From positions 62,001 through 126,000 of the forward strand of contig NW_027469219.1 in the NCBI RefSeq assembly GCF_051020765.1: a stretch of 64,000 nt of DNA. The letters are read 5' to 3'. The number at the start of each line of letters is the position of its first letter. Position 1 is the stretch's first letter. This document shows positions 46,101 through 59,745 of this stretch, piece after piece. A model generated the notes under the pieces. The model did not search any database and had not been told where the DNA came from. It saw only the letters and a program-made list of their open reading frames with translations. Both the position numbers and the translations under genes were made by a program. The stretch is from Lasioglossum baleicum. Lineage: Eukaryota > Arthropoda > Insecta > Hymenoptera > Halictidae.

Positions 46101-47151
46101 GCATAACGCATAACGCATATCGCATAACGCATAACGCAAAACGCATAACGCATAACGCATAACGCATAACGCATAACGCATAACGCATAACGCATAACGC
46201 ATAACGCATAACGCATAACGCATAACGCATAACGCATAACGCATAACGCATAACGCATAACGCATAACGCATAACGCATAACGCATAACGCATAACGCAT
46301 AACGCATAACGCATAACGCATAACGCATAACGCATAACGCATAACGCATAACGCATAACGCATAACGCATAACGCATAACGCATAACGCATAACGCATAA
46401 CGCATAACGCATAACGCATAACGCATAACGCATAACGCATAACGCATAACGCATAACGCATAACGCATAACGCATAACGCATAACGCATAACGCATAACG
46501 CATAACGCATAACGCATAACGCATAACGCATAACGCATAACGCATAACGCATAACGCATAACGCATAACGCATAACGCATAACGCATAACGCATAACGCA
46601 TAATGCATAACGCATAACGCATAACGAATAACGCATAACGCATAACGCATAACGCATAACGCATAACGCATAACGCATAACGCATGACGCATAACGCATA
46701 TCGCATGACGCTTAACGCATAACGCATAACGCATAACGGATAACGCTTGACGCATAACGCATAACGCATAACGCATAACGCATAACGGATAACGCTTGAC
46801 GCATAACGCATAACGCATAACGCATAACGCATAACGCATAACGCATAACGCATAACGCATAACGCATAACGCATAACGCATAACGCATAACGCATAACGC
46901 ATAACGCATAACGCATAACGCATAACGCATCACGCATAACGCATAACGCATAACGCATAACGCATAACGCATAACGCATAACGCATAACGCATAACGCAT
47001 AACGCATAACGCATAACGCATAACGCATAACGCATAACGCATAACGCATAACGCATAACGCATAACGCATAACGCATAACGCATAACGCATAACGCATAA
47101 CGCATAACGCATAACGCATAACGCATAACGCATAACGCATAACGCATAACG
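43141..47151. repeat. Block 10: 1,477-bp tandem repeat
   Basis: T4 43883 and 45360, headless T1 44114 and 45591, and a lone cataaca at 43575 and 45052 are each exactly 1,477 bp (211 units) apart. The T7 leaders at 44611 and 46074 differ by 1,463 bp (two units fewer). A third T4 at 46697 follows 1,337 bp on. The block opens with T1 43141. A catcacg unit, seen nowhere else by me, is at 46928. Confidence 0.88.
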
Positions 47152-47193
47152 CATAAAGCATAGCCCATAACGCATAACGCATTTCGCATAATG
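47152..47193. repeat. T2 short form with cataatg end (42 bp), first copy and list
   Basis: In the right third of the window the T2 tail has lost one consensus unit and gained a cataatg after catttcg, so it is still 42 bp. Copies start at 47152, 48783, 50708, 54517, 55952, 57821, 59403, 60411 and 62014. I saw no copy of this form left of 47 kb and no copy of the older tail right of 41.7 kb, so the form replaced its parent regionally. Confidence 0.9.
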
Positions 47194-47438
47194 CATAACG
47201 CATAACGCATAACGCATAACGCATAACGCATAACGCATAACGCATAACGCATAACGCATAACGCATAACGCATAACGCATAACGCATAACGCATAACGCA
47301 TAACGCATAACGCATAACGCATAACGCATAACGCATAACGCCTAACGCATAACGCATAACGCATAACGCATAACGCATAACGCATAACGCGTAACGCATA
47401 GCTCATAACGCATAACGCATAACGCATAACGCATAACG

Positions 47439-47515
47439 CAGAACGCATAACGCACAACGCACAACGCACAACGCACAACGCACAACGCACAACGCACAAC
47501 GCACAACGCACAACG
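47439..47515. repeat. T5 block: cagaacg, spacer unit, nine cacaacg units
   Basis: One cagaacg unit (47439-47445) and one consensus unit are followed by nine identical cacaacg units (47453-47515). Elsewhere cacaacg appears singly or in doublets, so this is a local expansion of a variant unit. It follows cctaacg (47341) and cgtaacg plus catagct (47390-47403). A catatcg follows at 47586 and paired aataacg units at 47705-47718. Confidence 0.93.
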
Positions 47516-48922
47516 CATAACGCATAACGCATAACGCATAACGCATAACGCATAACGCATAACGCATAACGCATAACGCATAACGCATATCGCATAACGC
47601 ATAACGCATAACGCATAACGCATAACGCATAACGCATAACGCATAACGCATAACGCATAACGCATAACGCATAACGCATAACGCATAACGCATAACGCAT
47701 AACGAATAACGAATAACGCATAACGCATAACGCATAACGCATAACGCATAACGCATAACGCATAACGCGTAACGCATAGCTCATAACGCATAACGCATAA
47801 CGCATAACGCATAACGCGTAACGCATAACGCATAACGCATAACGCATAACGAATAACGCATAACGCATAACGCATAACGCATAACGCATAACGCATAACG
47901 CATAACGCATAACGCATAACGCATAACGCATAACGCATAACGCATAACGCATAACGCATAACGCATAACGCATAACGCATAACGCATAACGCATAACGCA
48001 TAACGCATAACGCATAACGCATAACGCGTAACGCATAACGCATAACGCATAACGCATAACGAATAACGCATAACGCATAACGCATAACGCATAACGCATA
48101 ACGCATTACGCATAACGCATAACGCACAACGCATAACGCATAACGCATAACGCATAACGCATAACGCATAACGCATAACGCATAACGCATCGCGCATAAC
48201 GCATAACGCATATCGCATAGCGCATGACGCATAACGCTTAACAAATAACGCATAACGCATAACACATTACGCATAACGCATAACACATAACGCATAACGC
48301 ATAACGCATAACGCATAACGCATAACGCATAACGCATAACGCATAACGCATAACGCATAACGCATAACGCATAACGCATAACGCATAACGCATAACGCAT
48401 AACGCATAACGCATAACGCATAACGCATAACGCATAACGCATAACGCATAACGCATAACGCATAACGCATAACGCACAACGCATAACGCATAACGCATAA
48501 CGTATAACGCATAACGCATAACGCATAACGCACAACGCACAACGCATAACGCATAACGCATAACGCTTGACGCATAACGCATAACGCATAACGCATAACG
48601 CATAACGCATAACGCATAACGCATAACGCATAACGCATAACGCATAACGCATAACGCATAACGCATAACGCATAACGCATAACGCATAACGCATAACGCA
48701 TAACGCATAACGCATAACGCATAACGCATAACGCATAACGCATAACGCATAACGCATAACGCATAACGCATAACGCATAACGCATAAAGCATAGCCCATA
48801 ACGCATAACGCATTTCGCATAATGCATAACGCATAACGCATAACGCATAACGCATAACGCATAACGCATAACGCATAACGCATAACGCATAACGCATAAC
48901 GCATAACGCATAACGCATAACG

Positions 48923-48985
48923 CGTAACGCATAACGCGTAACGCGTAACGCATAACGCATGACGCATAACGCGTAACGCATAGCT
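48923..48985. repeat. T6b cluster (63 bp), first copy and list
   Basis: A shorter cgtaacg cluster: cgtaacg at 48923, 48937, 48944 and 48972, catgacg at 48958, catagct at 48979. Copies with the same 56-bp span to catagct start at 50834 and 56078. Other catagct units stand with a single preceding cgtaacg at 47397, 47775, 52935, 53306, 53656, 58045, 59627, 60621 and 60999. Confidence 0.9.
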
Positions 48986-51295
48986 CATAACGCATAACGC
49001 ATAACGCATAACGCATAACGCGTAACGCATAACGTATAACGCATAACGCATAACGCATAACGCATAACGCATAACGCATAACGCATAACGCATAACGCAT
49101 AACGCATAACGCATAACGCATAACGCATAACGCATAACGCATAACGCATAACGCATAACGCATAACGCATAACGCATAACGCATAACGCATAACGCATAA
49201 CGCATAACGCATAACGCATAACGCATAACGCATAACGCATAACGCATAACGCATAACGCATAACGCATAACGCATAACGCATAACGCATAACGCATAACG
49301 CATAACGCATAACGCATAACGCATAACGCATAACGCATAACGCATAACGCATAACGCATAACGCATAACGCATAACGCATAACGCATAACGCATAACGCG
49401 TAACGCATAACGCATAACGCGTAACGCATAACGCATAACGCATAACGCATAACGCATAACGCGTAACGCATAACGCATAACGCATAACGCATAACGCATA
49501 ACGCATAACGCATAACGCATAACGCATAACGCATAACGCATAACGCATAACGCATAACGCATAACGCATAACGCATAACGCATAACGCATAACGCATAAC
49601 GCATAACGCATAACGCATAACGCATAACGCATAACGCATAACGCATAACGCATAACGCATAACGCATATCGCATAACGCATAACGCAAAACGCATAACGC
49701 ATAACGCATAACGCATAACGCATAACGCATAACGCATAACGCATAACGCATAACGCATAACGCATAACGCATAACGCATAACGCATAACGCATAACGCAT
49801 AACGCATAACGCATAACGCATAACGCATAACGCATAACGCATAACGCATAACGCATAACGCATAACGCATAACGCATAGCGCATAACGCATAACGCATAA
49901 CGCATAACGCATAACGCATAACGCATAACGCATAACGCATAACGCATAACGCATAACGCATAACGCATAACGCATAACGCATAACGCATAACGCATAACG
50001 CATAACGCATAACGCATAACGCATAACGCATAACGCATAACGCATAACGCATAACGCATAACGCATAACGCATAACGCATAACGCATAACGCATATCGCA
50101 TAGCGCATGACGCATAACGCTTAACGAATAACGCATAACGCATAACACATTACGCATAACGCATAACGCATAACGCATAACGCATAACGCATAACGCATA
50201 ACGCATAACGCATAACGCATAACGCATAACGCATAACGCATAACGCATAACGCATAACGCATAACGCATAACGCATAACGCATAACGCATAACGCATAAC
50301 GCATAACGCATAACGCATAACGCGTAACGCATAACGCATAACGCATAACGCATAACGCATAACGCATAACGCATAACGCATAACGCATAACGCATAACGC
50401 ATAACGCATAACGCATAACGCATAACGCACAACGCATAACGCATAACGCATAACGCTTGACGCATAACGCATAACGCATAACGCATAACGCATAACGCAT
50501 AACGCATAACGCATAACGCATAACGCATAACGCATAACGCATAACGCATAACGCATAACGCATAACGCATAACGCATAACGCATAACGCATAACGCATAA
50601 CGCATAACGCATAACGCATAACGCATAACGCATAACGCATAACGCATAACGCATAACGCATAACGCATAACGCATAACGCATAACGCATAACGCATAACG
50701 CATAACGCATAAAGCATAGCCCATAACGCATAACGCATTTCGCATAATGCATAACGCATAACGCATAACGCATAACGCATAACGCATAACGCATAACGCA
50801 TAACGCATAACGCATAACGCATAACGCATAACGCGTAACGCATAACGCGTAACGCGTAACGCATAACGCATGACGCATAACGCGTAACGCATAGCTCATA
50901 ACGCATAACGCATAACGCATAACGCATAACGCGTAACGCCTAACGTATAACGCATAACGCATAACGCATAACGCATAACGCATAACGCATAACGCATAAC
51001 GCATAACGCATAACGCATAACGCATAACGCATAACGCATAACGCATAACGCATAACGCATAACGCATAACGCATAACGCATAACGCATAACGCATAACGC
51101 ATAACGCATAACGCATAACGCATAACGCATAACGCATAACGCATAACGCATAACGCATAACGCATAACGCATAACGCATAACGCATAACGCATAACGCAT
51201 AACGCATAACGCATAACGCATAACGCATAACGCATAACGCATAACGCATAACGCATAACGCATAACGCATAACGCATAACGCATAACGCATAACG

Positions 51296-51304
51296 CATCA
51301 AACG
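51296..51304. other. 9-bp unit: +2 phase shift
   Basis: The unit reads catcaaacg. It stands where catcgcg would stand in a headed T1 (three units before catatcg at 51319), so it may be a damaged catcgcg head. Unit starts move from 0 to 2 modulo 7. Confidence 0.92.
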
Positions 51305-52543
51305 CATAACGCATAACGCATATCGCATAGCGCATGACGCATAACGCTTAACGAATAACGCATAACGCATAACACATTACGCATAACGCATAACGCATAA
51401 CGCATAACGCATAACGCATAACGCATAACGCATAACGCATAACGCATAACGCATAACGCATAACGCATAACGCATAACGCATAACGCATAACGCATAACG
51501 CATAACGCATAACGCATAACGCATAACGCATAACGCATAACGCATAACGCGTAACGCATAACGCATAACGCGTAACGCATAACGCATAACGCATAACGCA
51601 TAACGCATAACGCATAACGCGTAACGCATAACGCATAACGCATAACGCATAACGCATAACGCATAACGCATAACGCATAACGCATAACGCATAACGCATA
51701 ACGCATAACGCATAACGCATAACGCATAACGCATAACGCATAACGCATAACGCATAACGCATAACGCATAACGCATAACGCATAACGCATAACGCATAAC
51801 GCATAACGCATAACGCATAACGCATAACGCATAACGTATAACGCATAACGCATAACGCATAACGCATATCGCATAACGCATAACGCAAAACGCATAACGC
51901 ATAACGCATAACGCATAACGCATAACGCATAACGCATAACGCATAACGCATAACGCATAACGCATAACGCATAACGCATAACGCATAACGCATAACGCAT
52001 AACGCATAACGCATAACGCATAACGCATAACGCATAACGCATAACGCATAACGCATAACGCATAACGCATAACGCATAACGCATAACGCATAACGCATAA
52101 CGCATAACGCATAACGCATAACGCATAACGCATAACGCATAACGCATAACGCATAACGCATAACGCATAACGCATAACGCATAACGCATAACGCATAACG
52201 CATAACGCATAACGCATAACGCATAACGCATAACGCATAACGCATAACGCATAACGCATAACGCATAACGCATAACGCATAACGCATAACGCATAACGCA
52301 TAACGCATAACGCATAACGCATAACGCATAACGCATAACGCATAACGCATAATGCATAACGCATAACGCATAACGAATAACGCATAACGCATAACGCATA
52401 ACGCATAACGCATAACGCATAACGCATAACGCATGACGCATAACGCATAACGCATAACGCATATCGCATGACGCTTAACGCATAACGCATAACGCATAAC
52501 GGATAACGCTTGACGCATAACGCATAACGCATAACGCATAACG

Positions 52544-52655
52544 GATAACGCATAACGCATAACGCATAACGCATAGCCCATAACGCATAACGCTTAACGC
52601 ATAACGCATAATGCAAAAGTCATAACGCATAACGCATAACGCATAGCCCATAACG
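52544..52655. repeat. Irregular stretch with the most diverged unit
   Basis: After gataacg (52544) come two catagcc units (52572, 52642), cttaacg (52593), cataatg (52607) and caaaagt (52614-52620). The last differs from the consensus at three of seven bases, the most diverged unit I found. No cassette seen elsewhere has this order. Confidence 0.88.
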
Positions 52656-52746
52656 CACAACGCACAACGCACAACGCACAACGCACAACGCACAACGCAC
52701 AACGCACAACGCACAACGCACAACGCACAACGCACAACGCACAACG
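52649..52746. repeat. T5-like block: thirteen cacaacg units
   Basis: A consensus unit follows catagcc (52642). Then cacaacg is repeated 13 times (52656-52746). This is the longest run of a variant unit in the window. It lacks the cagaacg leader of the other T5 copies and sits in the irregular zone with the most diverged unit and the 6-bp unit. Confidence 0.92.
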
Positions 52747-52823
52747 CATAACGCATAACGCATAACGCATAACGCATAACGCATAACGCATAACGCATAA
52801 CGCATAACGCATAACGCATATCG

Positions 52824-52829
52824 CATACG
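52824..52829. other. 6-bp unit: -1 phase shift
   Basis: The unit reads catacg, a consensus unit with one A missing, directly after catatcg (52817). Unit starts move from 2 to 1 modulo 7 and stay there to the end of the window. Confidence 0.93.
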
Positions 52830-52976
52830 CATAACGCATAACGCATAACGCATAACGCATAACGCATAACGCATAACGCATAACGCATAACGCATAACGC
52901 ATAACGCATAACGCATAACGCATAACGCGTAACGCATAGCTCATAACGCATAACGCATAACGCATAACGCATAACG

Positions 52977-53053
52977 AAGAACGCATAACGCACAACGCAC
53001 AACGCACAACGCACAACGCACAACGCACAACGCACAACGCACAACGCACAACG
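52977..53053. repeat. T5 block: aagaacg leader, nine cacaacg units
   Basis: Same layout as the other T5 blocks, but the leader is aagaacg (52977-52983), one base from cagaacg. Nine cacaacg units occupy 52991-53053. Only about 230 bp separate it from the 13-unit block, so two expansions of the same variant lie side by side here. Confidence 0.92.
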
Positions 53054-53235
53054 CATAACGCATAACGCATAACGCATAACGCATAACGCATAACGCATAA
53101 CGCATAACGCATAACGCATAACGCATATCGCATAACGCATAACGCATAACGCATAACGCATAACGCATAACGCATAACGCATAACGCATAACGCATAACG
53201 CATAACGCATAACGCATAACGCATAACGCATAACG

Positions 53236-53935
53236 AATAACGAATAACGCATAACGCATAACGCATAACGCATAACGCATAACGCATAACGCATAACGCG
53301 TAACGCATAGCTCATAACGCATAACGCATAACGCATAACGCATAACGCGTAACGCATAACGCATAACGCATAACGCATAACGAATAACGCATAACGCATA
53401 ACGCATAACGCATAACGCATAACGCATAACGCATAACGCATAACGCATAACGCATAACGCATAACGCATAACGCATAACGCATAACGCATAACGCATAAC
53501 GCATAACGCATAACGCATAACGCATAACGCATAACGCATAACGCATAACGCATAACGCATAACGCATAACGCATAACGCATAACGAATAACGAATAACGC
53601 ATAACGCATAACGCATAACGCATAACGCATAACGCATAACGCATAACGCGTAACGCATAGCTCATAACGCATAACGCATAACGCATAACGCATAACGCGT
53701 AACGCATAACGCATAACGCATAACGCATAACGAATAACGCATAACGCATAACGCATAACGCATAACGCATAACGCATAACGCATAACGCATAACGCATAA
53801 CGCATAACGCATAACGCATAACGCATAACGCATAACGCATAACGCATAACGCATAACGCATAACGCATAACGCATAACGCATAACGCATAACGCATAACG
53901 CATAACGCATAACGCATAACGCATAACGCATAACG
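53236..53935. repeat. 350-bp local tandem duplication
   Basis: A pair of aataacg units at 53236 and cgtaacg plus catagct (catagct at 53306) recur exactly 350 bp (50 units) later, at 53586 and 53656, with the intervening cgtaacg and aataacg markers in the same order. The equivalent places at 47705-47775 and 60929-60999 have the set only once, so the duplication is private to this copy. Confidence 0.87.
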
Positions 53936-56900
53936 CATAACGCATAACGCATAACGCATCGCGCATAACGCATAACGCATATCGCATAGCGCATGACGCA
54001 TAACGCTTAACAAATAACGCATAACGCATAACACATTACGCATAACGCATAACACATAACGCATAACGCATAACGCATAACGCATAACGCATAACGCATA
54101 ACGCATAACGCATAACGCATAACGCATAACGCATAACGCATAACGCATAACGCATAACGCATAACGCATAACGCATAACGCACAACGCATAACGCATAAC
54201 GCATAACGCATAACGCATAACGCATAACGCATAACGCACAACGCACAACGCATAACGCATAACGCATAACGCTTGACGCATAACGCATAACGCATAACGC
54301 ATAACGCATAACGCATAACGCATAACGCATAACGCATAACGCATAACGCATAACGCATAACGCATAACGCATAACGCATAACGCATAACGCATAACGCAT
54401 AACGCATAACGCATAACGCATAACGCATAACGCATAACGCATAACGCATAACGCATAACGCATAACGCATAACGCATAACGCATAACGCATAACGCATAA
54501 CGCATAACGCATAACGCATAAAGCATAGCCCATAACGCATAACGCATTTCGCATAATGCATAACGCATAACGCATAACGCATAACGCATAACGCATAACG
54601 CATAACGCATAACGCATAACGCATAACGCATAACGCATAACGCATAACGCATAACGCATAACGCATAACGCATAACGCATAACGCATAACGCATAACGCA
54701 TAACGCATAACGCATAACGCATAACGCATAACGCATAACGCATAACGCATAACGCATAACGCATAACGCATAACGCATAACGCATAACGCATAACGCATA
54801 ACGCATAACGCATAACGCATAACGCATAACGCATAACGCATAACGCATAACGCATAACGCATAACGCATAACGCATAACGCATAACGCATAACGCATAAC
54901 GCATAACGCATAACGCATAACGCATAACGCATAACGCATAACGCATAACGCATAACGCATAACGCATAACGCATAACGCATAACGCATAACGCATAACGC
55001 ATAACGCATAACGCATAACGCATAACGCATAACGCATATCGCATAGCGCATGACGCATAACGCTTAACGAATAACGCATAACGCATAACACATTACGCAT
55101 AACGCATAACGCATAACGCATAACGCATAACGCATAACGCATAACGCATAACGCATAACGCATAACGCATAACGCATAACGCATAACGCATAACGCATAA
55201 CGCATAACGCATAACGCATAACGCATAACGCATAACGCATAACGCATAACGCATAACGCATAACGCATAACGCGTAACGCATAACGCATAACGCGTAACG
55301 CATAACGCATAACGCATAACGCATAACGCATAACGCGTAACGCATAACGCATAACGCATAACGCATAACGCATAACGCATAACGCATAACGCATAACGCA
55401 TAACGCATAACGCATAACGCATAACGCATAACGCATAACGCATAACGCATAACGCATAACGCATAACGCATAACGCATAACGCATAACGCATAACGCATA
55501 ACGCATAACGCATAACGCATAACGCATAACGCATAACGCATAACGTATAACGCATAACGCATAACGCATAACGCATATCGCATAACGCATAACGCATAAC
55601 GCAAAACGCATAACGCATAACGCATAACGCATAACGCATAACGCATAACGCATAACGCATAACGCATAACGCATAACGCATAACGCATAACGCATAACGC
55701 ATAACGCATAACGCATAACGCATAACGCATAACGCATAACGCATAACGCATAACGCATAACGCATAACGCATAACGCATAACGCATAACGCATAACGCAT
55801 AACGCATAACGCATAACGCATAACGCATAACGCATAACGCATAACGCATAACGCATAACGCATAACGCATAACGCATAACGCATAACGCATAACGCATAA
55901 CGCATAACGCATAACGCATAACGCATAACGCATAACGCATAACGCATAACGCATAAAGCATAGCCCATAACGCATAACGCATTTCGCATAATGCATAACG
56001 CATAACGCATAACGCATAACGCATAACGCATAACGCATAACGCATAACGCATAACGCATAACGCATAACGCATAACGCGTAACGCATAACGCGTAACGCG
56101 TAACGCATAACGCATGACGCATAACGCGTAACGCATAGCTCATAACGCATAACGCATAACGCATAACGCATAACGCGTAACGCCTAACGTATAACGCATA
56201 ACGCATAACGCATAACGCATAACGCATAACGCATAACGCATAACGCATAACGCATAACGCATAACGCATAACGCATAACGCATAACGCATAACGCATAAC
56301 GCATAACGCATAACGCATAACGCATAACGCATAACGCATAACGCATAACGCATAACGCATAACGCATAACGCATAACGCATAACGCATAACGCATAACGC
56401 ATAACGCATAACGCATAACGCATAACGCATAACGCATAACGCATAACGCATAACGCATAACGCATAACGCATAACGCATAACGCATAACGCATAACGCAT
56501 AACGCATAACGCATAACGCATAACGCATAACGCATAACGCATAACGCATAACGCATAACGCATAACGCATAACGCATAACGCATATCGCATAGCGCATGA
56601 CGCATAACGCTTAACGAATAACGCATAACGCATAACACATTACGCATAACGCATAACGCATAACGCATAACGCATAACGCATAACGCATAACGCATAACG
56701 CATAACGCATAACGCATAACGCATAACGCATAACGCATAACGCATAACGCATAACGCATAACGCATAACGCATAACGCATAACGCATAACGCATAACGCA
56801 TAACGCATAACGCATAACGCGTAACGCATAACGCATAACGCGTAACGCATAACGCATAACGCATAACGCATAACGCATAACGCGTAACGCATAACGCATA

Positions 56901-58086
56901 ACGCATAACGCATAACGCATAACGCATAACGCATAACGCATAACGCATAACGCATAACGCATAACGCATAACGCATAACGCATAACGCATAACGCATAAC
57001 GCATAACGCATAACGCATAACGCATAACGCATAACGCATAACGCATAACGCATAACGCATAACGCATAACGCATAACGCATAACGCATAACGCATAACGC
57101 ATAACGCATAACGCATAACGCATAACGCATAACGCATAACGCATAACGCATAACGCATAACGCATAACGCATAACGCATAACGCATAACGCATAACGCAT
57201 AACGCATAACGCATAACGCATAACGCATAACGCATAACGCATAACGCATAACGCATAACGCATAACGCATAACGCATAACGCATAATGCATAACGCATAA
57301 CGCATAACGAATAACGCATAACGCATAACGCATAACGCATAACGCATAACGCATAACGCATAACGCATAACGCATGACGCATAACGCATAACGCATATCG
57401 CATGACGCTTAACGCATAACGCATAACGCATAACGGATAACGCTTGACGCATAACGCATAACGCATAACGCATAACGCATAACGGATAACGCTTGACGCA
57501 TAACGCATAACGCATAACGCATAACGCATAACGCATAACGCATAACGCATAACGCATAACGCATAACGCATAACGCATAACGCATAACGCATAACGCATA
57601 ACGCATAACGCATAACGCATAACGCATAACGCATAACGCATAACGCATAACGCATAACGCATAACGCATAACGCATAACGCATAACGCATAACGCATAAC
57701 GCATAACGCATAACGCATAACGCATAACGCATAACGCATAACGCATAACGCATAACGCATAACGCATAACGCATAACGCATAACGCATAACGCATAACGC
57801 ATAACGCATAACGCATAACGCATAAAGCATAGCCCATAACGCATAACGCATTTCGCATAATGCATAACGCATAACGCATAACGCATAACGCATAACGCAT
57901 AACGCATAACGCATAACGCATAACGCATAACGCATAACGCATAACGCATAACGCATAACGCATAACGCATAACGCATAACGCCTAACGCATAACGCATAA
58001 CGCATAACGCATAACGCATAACGCATAACGCATAACGCGTAACGCATAGCTCATAACGCATAACGCATAACGCATAACGCATAACG

Positions 58087-58163
58087 CAGAACGCATAACG
58101 CACAACGCACAACGCACAACGCACAACGCACAACGCACAACGCACAACGCACAACGCACAACG
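58087..58163. repeat. T5 block: cagaacg leader, nine cacaacg units
   Basis: The leader is at 58087-58093 and nine cacaacg units at 58101-58163. It is 42 bp after the start of catagct (58045) and 217 bp before cataatg (58304), the same distances as in the copy at 59669, which identifies both as parts of one higher-order repeat. Confidence 0.93.
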
Positions 58164-59668
58164 CATAACGCATAACGCATAACGCATAACGCATAACGCA
58201 TAACGCATAACGCATAACGCATAACGCATAACGCATATCGCATAACGCATAACGCATAACGCATAACGCATAACGCATAACGCATAACGCATAACGCATA
58301 ACGCATAATGCATAACGCATAACGCATAACGAATAACGCATAACGCATAACGCATAACGCATAACGCATAACGCATAACGCATAACGCATGACGCATAAC
58401 GCATAACGCATAACGCATATCGCATGACGCTTAACGCATAACGCATAACGCATAACGGATAACGCTTGACGCATAACGCATAACGCATAACGCATAACGC
58501 ATAACGGATAACGCTTGACGCATAACGCATAACGCATAACGCATAACGCATAACGCATAACGCATAACGCATAACGCATAACGCATAACGCATAACGCAT
58601 AACGCATAACGCATAACGCATAACGCATAACGCATAACGCATAACGCATAACGCATAACGCATAACGCATAACGCATAACGCATAACGCATAACGCATAA
58701 CGCATAACGCATAACGCATAACGCATAACGCATAACGCATAACGCATAACGCATAACGCATAACGCATAACGCATAACGCATAACGCATAACGCATAACG
58801 CATAACGCATAACGCATAACGCATAACGCATAACGCATAACGCATAACGCATAACGCATAATGCATAACGCATAACGCATAACGAATAACGCATAACGCA
58901 TAACGCATAACGCATAACGCATAACGCATAACGCATAACGCATAACGCATGACGCATAACGCATAACGCATAACGCATATCGCATGACGCTTAACGCATA
59001 ACGCATAACGCATAACGGATAACGCTTGACGCATAACGCATAACGCATAACGCATAACGCATAACGGATAACGCTTGACGCATAACGCATAACGCATAAC
59101 GCATAACGCATAACGCATAACGCATAACGCATAACGCATAACGCATAACGCATAACGCATAACGCATAACGCATAACGCATAACGCATAACGCATAACGC
59201 ATAACGCATAACGCATAACGCATAACGCATAACGCATAACGCATAACGCATAACGCATAACGCATAACGCATAACGCATAACGCATAACGCATAACGCAT
59301 AACGCATAACGCATAACGCATAACGCATAACGCATAACGCATAACGCATAACGCATAACGCATAACGCATAACGCATAACGCATAACGCATAACGCATAA
59401 CGCATAAAGCATAGCCCATAACGCATAACGCATTTCGCATAATGCATAACGCATAACGCATAACGCATAACGCATAACGCATAACGCATAACGCATAACG
59501 CATAACGCATAACGCATAACGCATAACGCATAACGCATAACGCATAACGCATAACGCATAACGCCTAACGCATAACGCATAACGCATAACGCATAACGCA
59601 TAACGCATAACGCATAACGCGTAACGCATAGCTCATAACGCATAACGCATAACGCATAACGCATAACG

Positions 59669-59745
59669 CAGAACGCATAACGCACAACGCACAACGCACA
59701 ACGCACAACGCACAACGCACAACGCACAACGCACAACGCACAACG
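59669..59745. repeat. T5 block: cagaacg leader, nine cacaacg units
   Basis: The leader is at 59669 and nine cacaacg units at 59683-59745. It is exactly 1,582 bp (226 units) after the T5 at 58087. Confidence 0.93.

Larger units (their letters stand above)
47152..57281. repeat. Block 11: T2-short, T5, T6b, T7 block
   Basis: T2-short 47152, catagct 47397, T5 47439, aataacg pair 47705, catagct 47775, T1 48188, T2-short 48783, T6b 48923, T7 49665, headless T1 50092, T2-short 50708, T6b 50834, headless T1 51319, T7 51837, cataatg 52348, T4 variant 52460, the irregular zone, T5 52977, aataacg pairs 53236 and 53586, T1 53957, T2-short 54517, headless T1 55035, T7 55546, T2-short 55952, T6b 56078, headless T1 56582. 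The stretch from T5 to T2-short occurs three times in the window (47.4-48.8, 53.0-54.5, 60.7-62.0 kb). Confidence 0.82.
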
